Assembly (NCBI GenBank): GCA_036351435.1
Contig: JAZBPA010000124.1
Span: forward strand, 1-5,190
Length of the DNA stretch: 5,190 nucleotides
DNA from: JAAUQA01 sp036351435
Lineage (GTDB): Bacteria; Pseudomonadota; Gammaproteobacteria; Competibacterales; Competibacteraceae
Direction of reading: 5' to 3'
The notes below the pieces were generated by a model. That model made no database searches and was not told where the DNA came from. It was given only the letters and a program-made list of their open reading frames with translations. This document shows, in pieces, positions 5,152-5,190 of the stretch (within the stretch, counting starts at the first letter, position 1; each line of letters opens with the position of its first letter). The position numbers and the translations under genes were made by a program.

Positions 5152-5190
5152 ATGTTGGACTATTTGAGTGATCCGCGTGACCGTGTGCTG
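5152..5190 (+). CDS. PRTRC system protein A, 5' end (JAB-type peptidase family, partial)
   Basis: Only the first 13 codons are present (MLDYLSDPRDRVL) and the frame is open to the window edge. The start follows gene B by 4 bases with an AAGG site. DPRDxxL close to the N-terminus agrees with my recollection of PRTRC protein A, and A is the gene expected after B in this cassette. Full-length members carry a JAB/Mov34-like HSHG...D motif further on, suggesting a metal-dependent peptidase that could process or remove the ubiquitin-like protein. None of that catalytic region lies in the window, so function here rests on position and a short N-terminal match. Confidence 0.65.
   Translation, partial: MLDYLSDPRDRVL

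Noticed and set aside
1..5190. A canonical parS (TGTTCCACGTGGAACA) or KorB operator site, CRISPR repeats, insertion sequence ends, tRNA or rRNA genes
   Set aside because: None was found on reading both strands by eye; short degenerate sites could have been missed.

Overview
The window reads as most of a PRTRC cassette (ParB-Related, ThiF-Related Cassette), all on the + strand. These gene clusters are usually found on plasmids and integrated conjugative or genomic islands of Proteobacteria. A proteobacterial (beta or gamma) accessory replicon or island is therefore the best guess for the source. This is inferred from gene content and general codon style; nothing in the window fixes the species.

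Layout. Bases 1-84 may hold the last 27 codons of an unidentified upstream gene. Bases 85-306 are a leader with short palindromes and no convincing promoter. It is followed by a PRTRC ParB-family protein (307-2040), which starts at an ATG behind a strong GGAGGT, not at the upstream in-frame GTG. After a 101-base gap with a small hairpin, the genes are tightly packed: protein E (2142-2624), protein C (2640-2849), a small unrecognised ORF (2853-3125), protein F (3020-4336), protein B (4365-5147) and the first 13 codons of protein A (from 5152, cut by the window edge). Gene spacings of 15, 3, 28 and 4 bases, plus one overlap, suggest a single transcript from E through A, probably including parB.

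How the genes may work together. Protein C belongs to a family regarded as a prokaryotic ubiquitin-like beta-grasp protein, and here it ends in an exposed -TKG. Protein B belongs to a family regarded as E2-like, and its only cysteine (Cys162) lies in an NxxG..VCTG context resembling an E2 active site. Family knowledge predicts a JAB-type peptidase (protein A) and a ThiF/E1-type adenylating enzyme further downstream, outside the window. The cassette therefore looks like a complete bacterial ubiquitin-like conjugation set coupled to a DNA-binding, probably CTP-dependent ParB protein. The family is named in databases, but to my knowledge its biochemistry and targets are undetermined. The features most specific to this copy are the small ORF between C and F, a tandem duplicated four-cysteine module in ParB, and a Ser/Thr/Arg-rich insertion in protein B.
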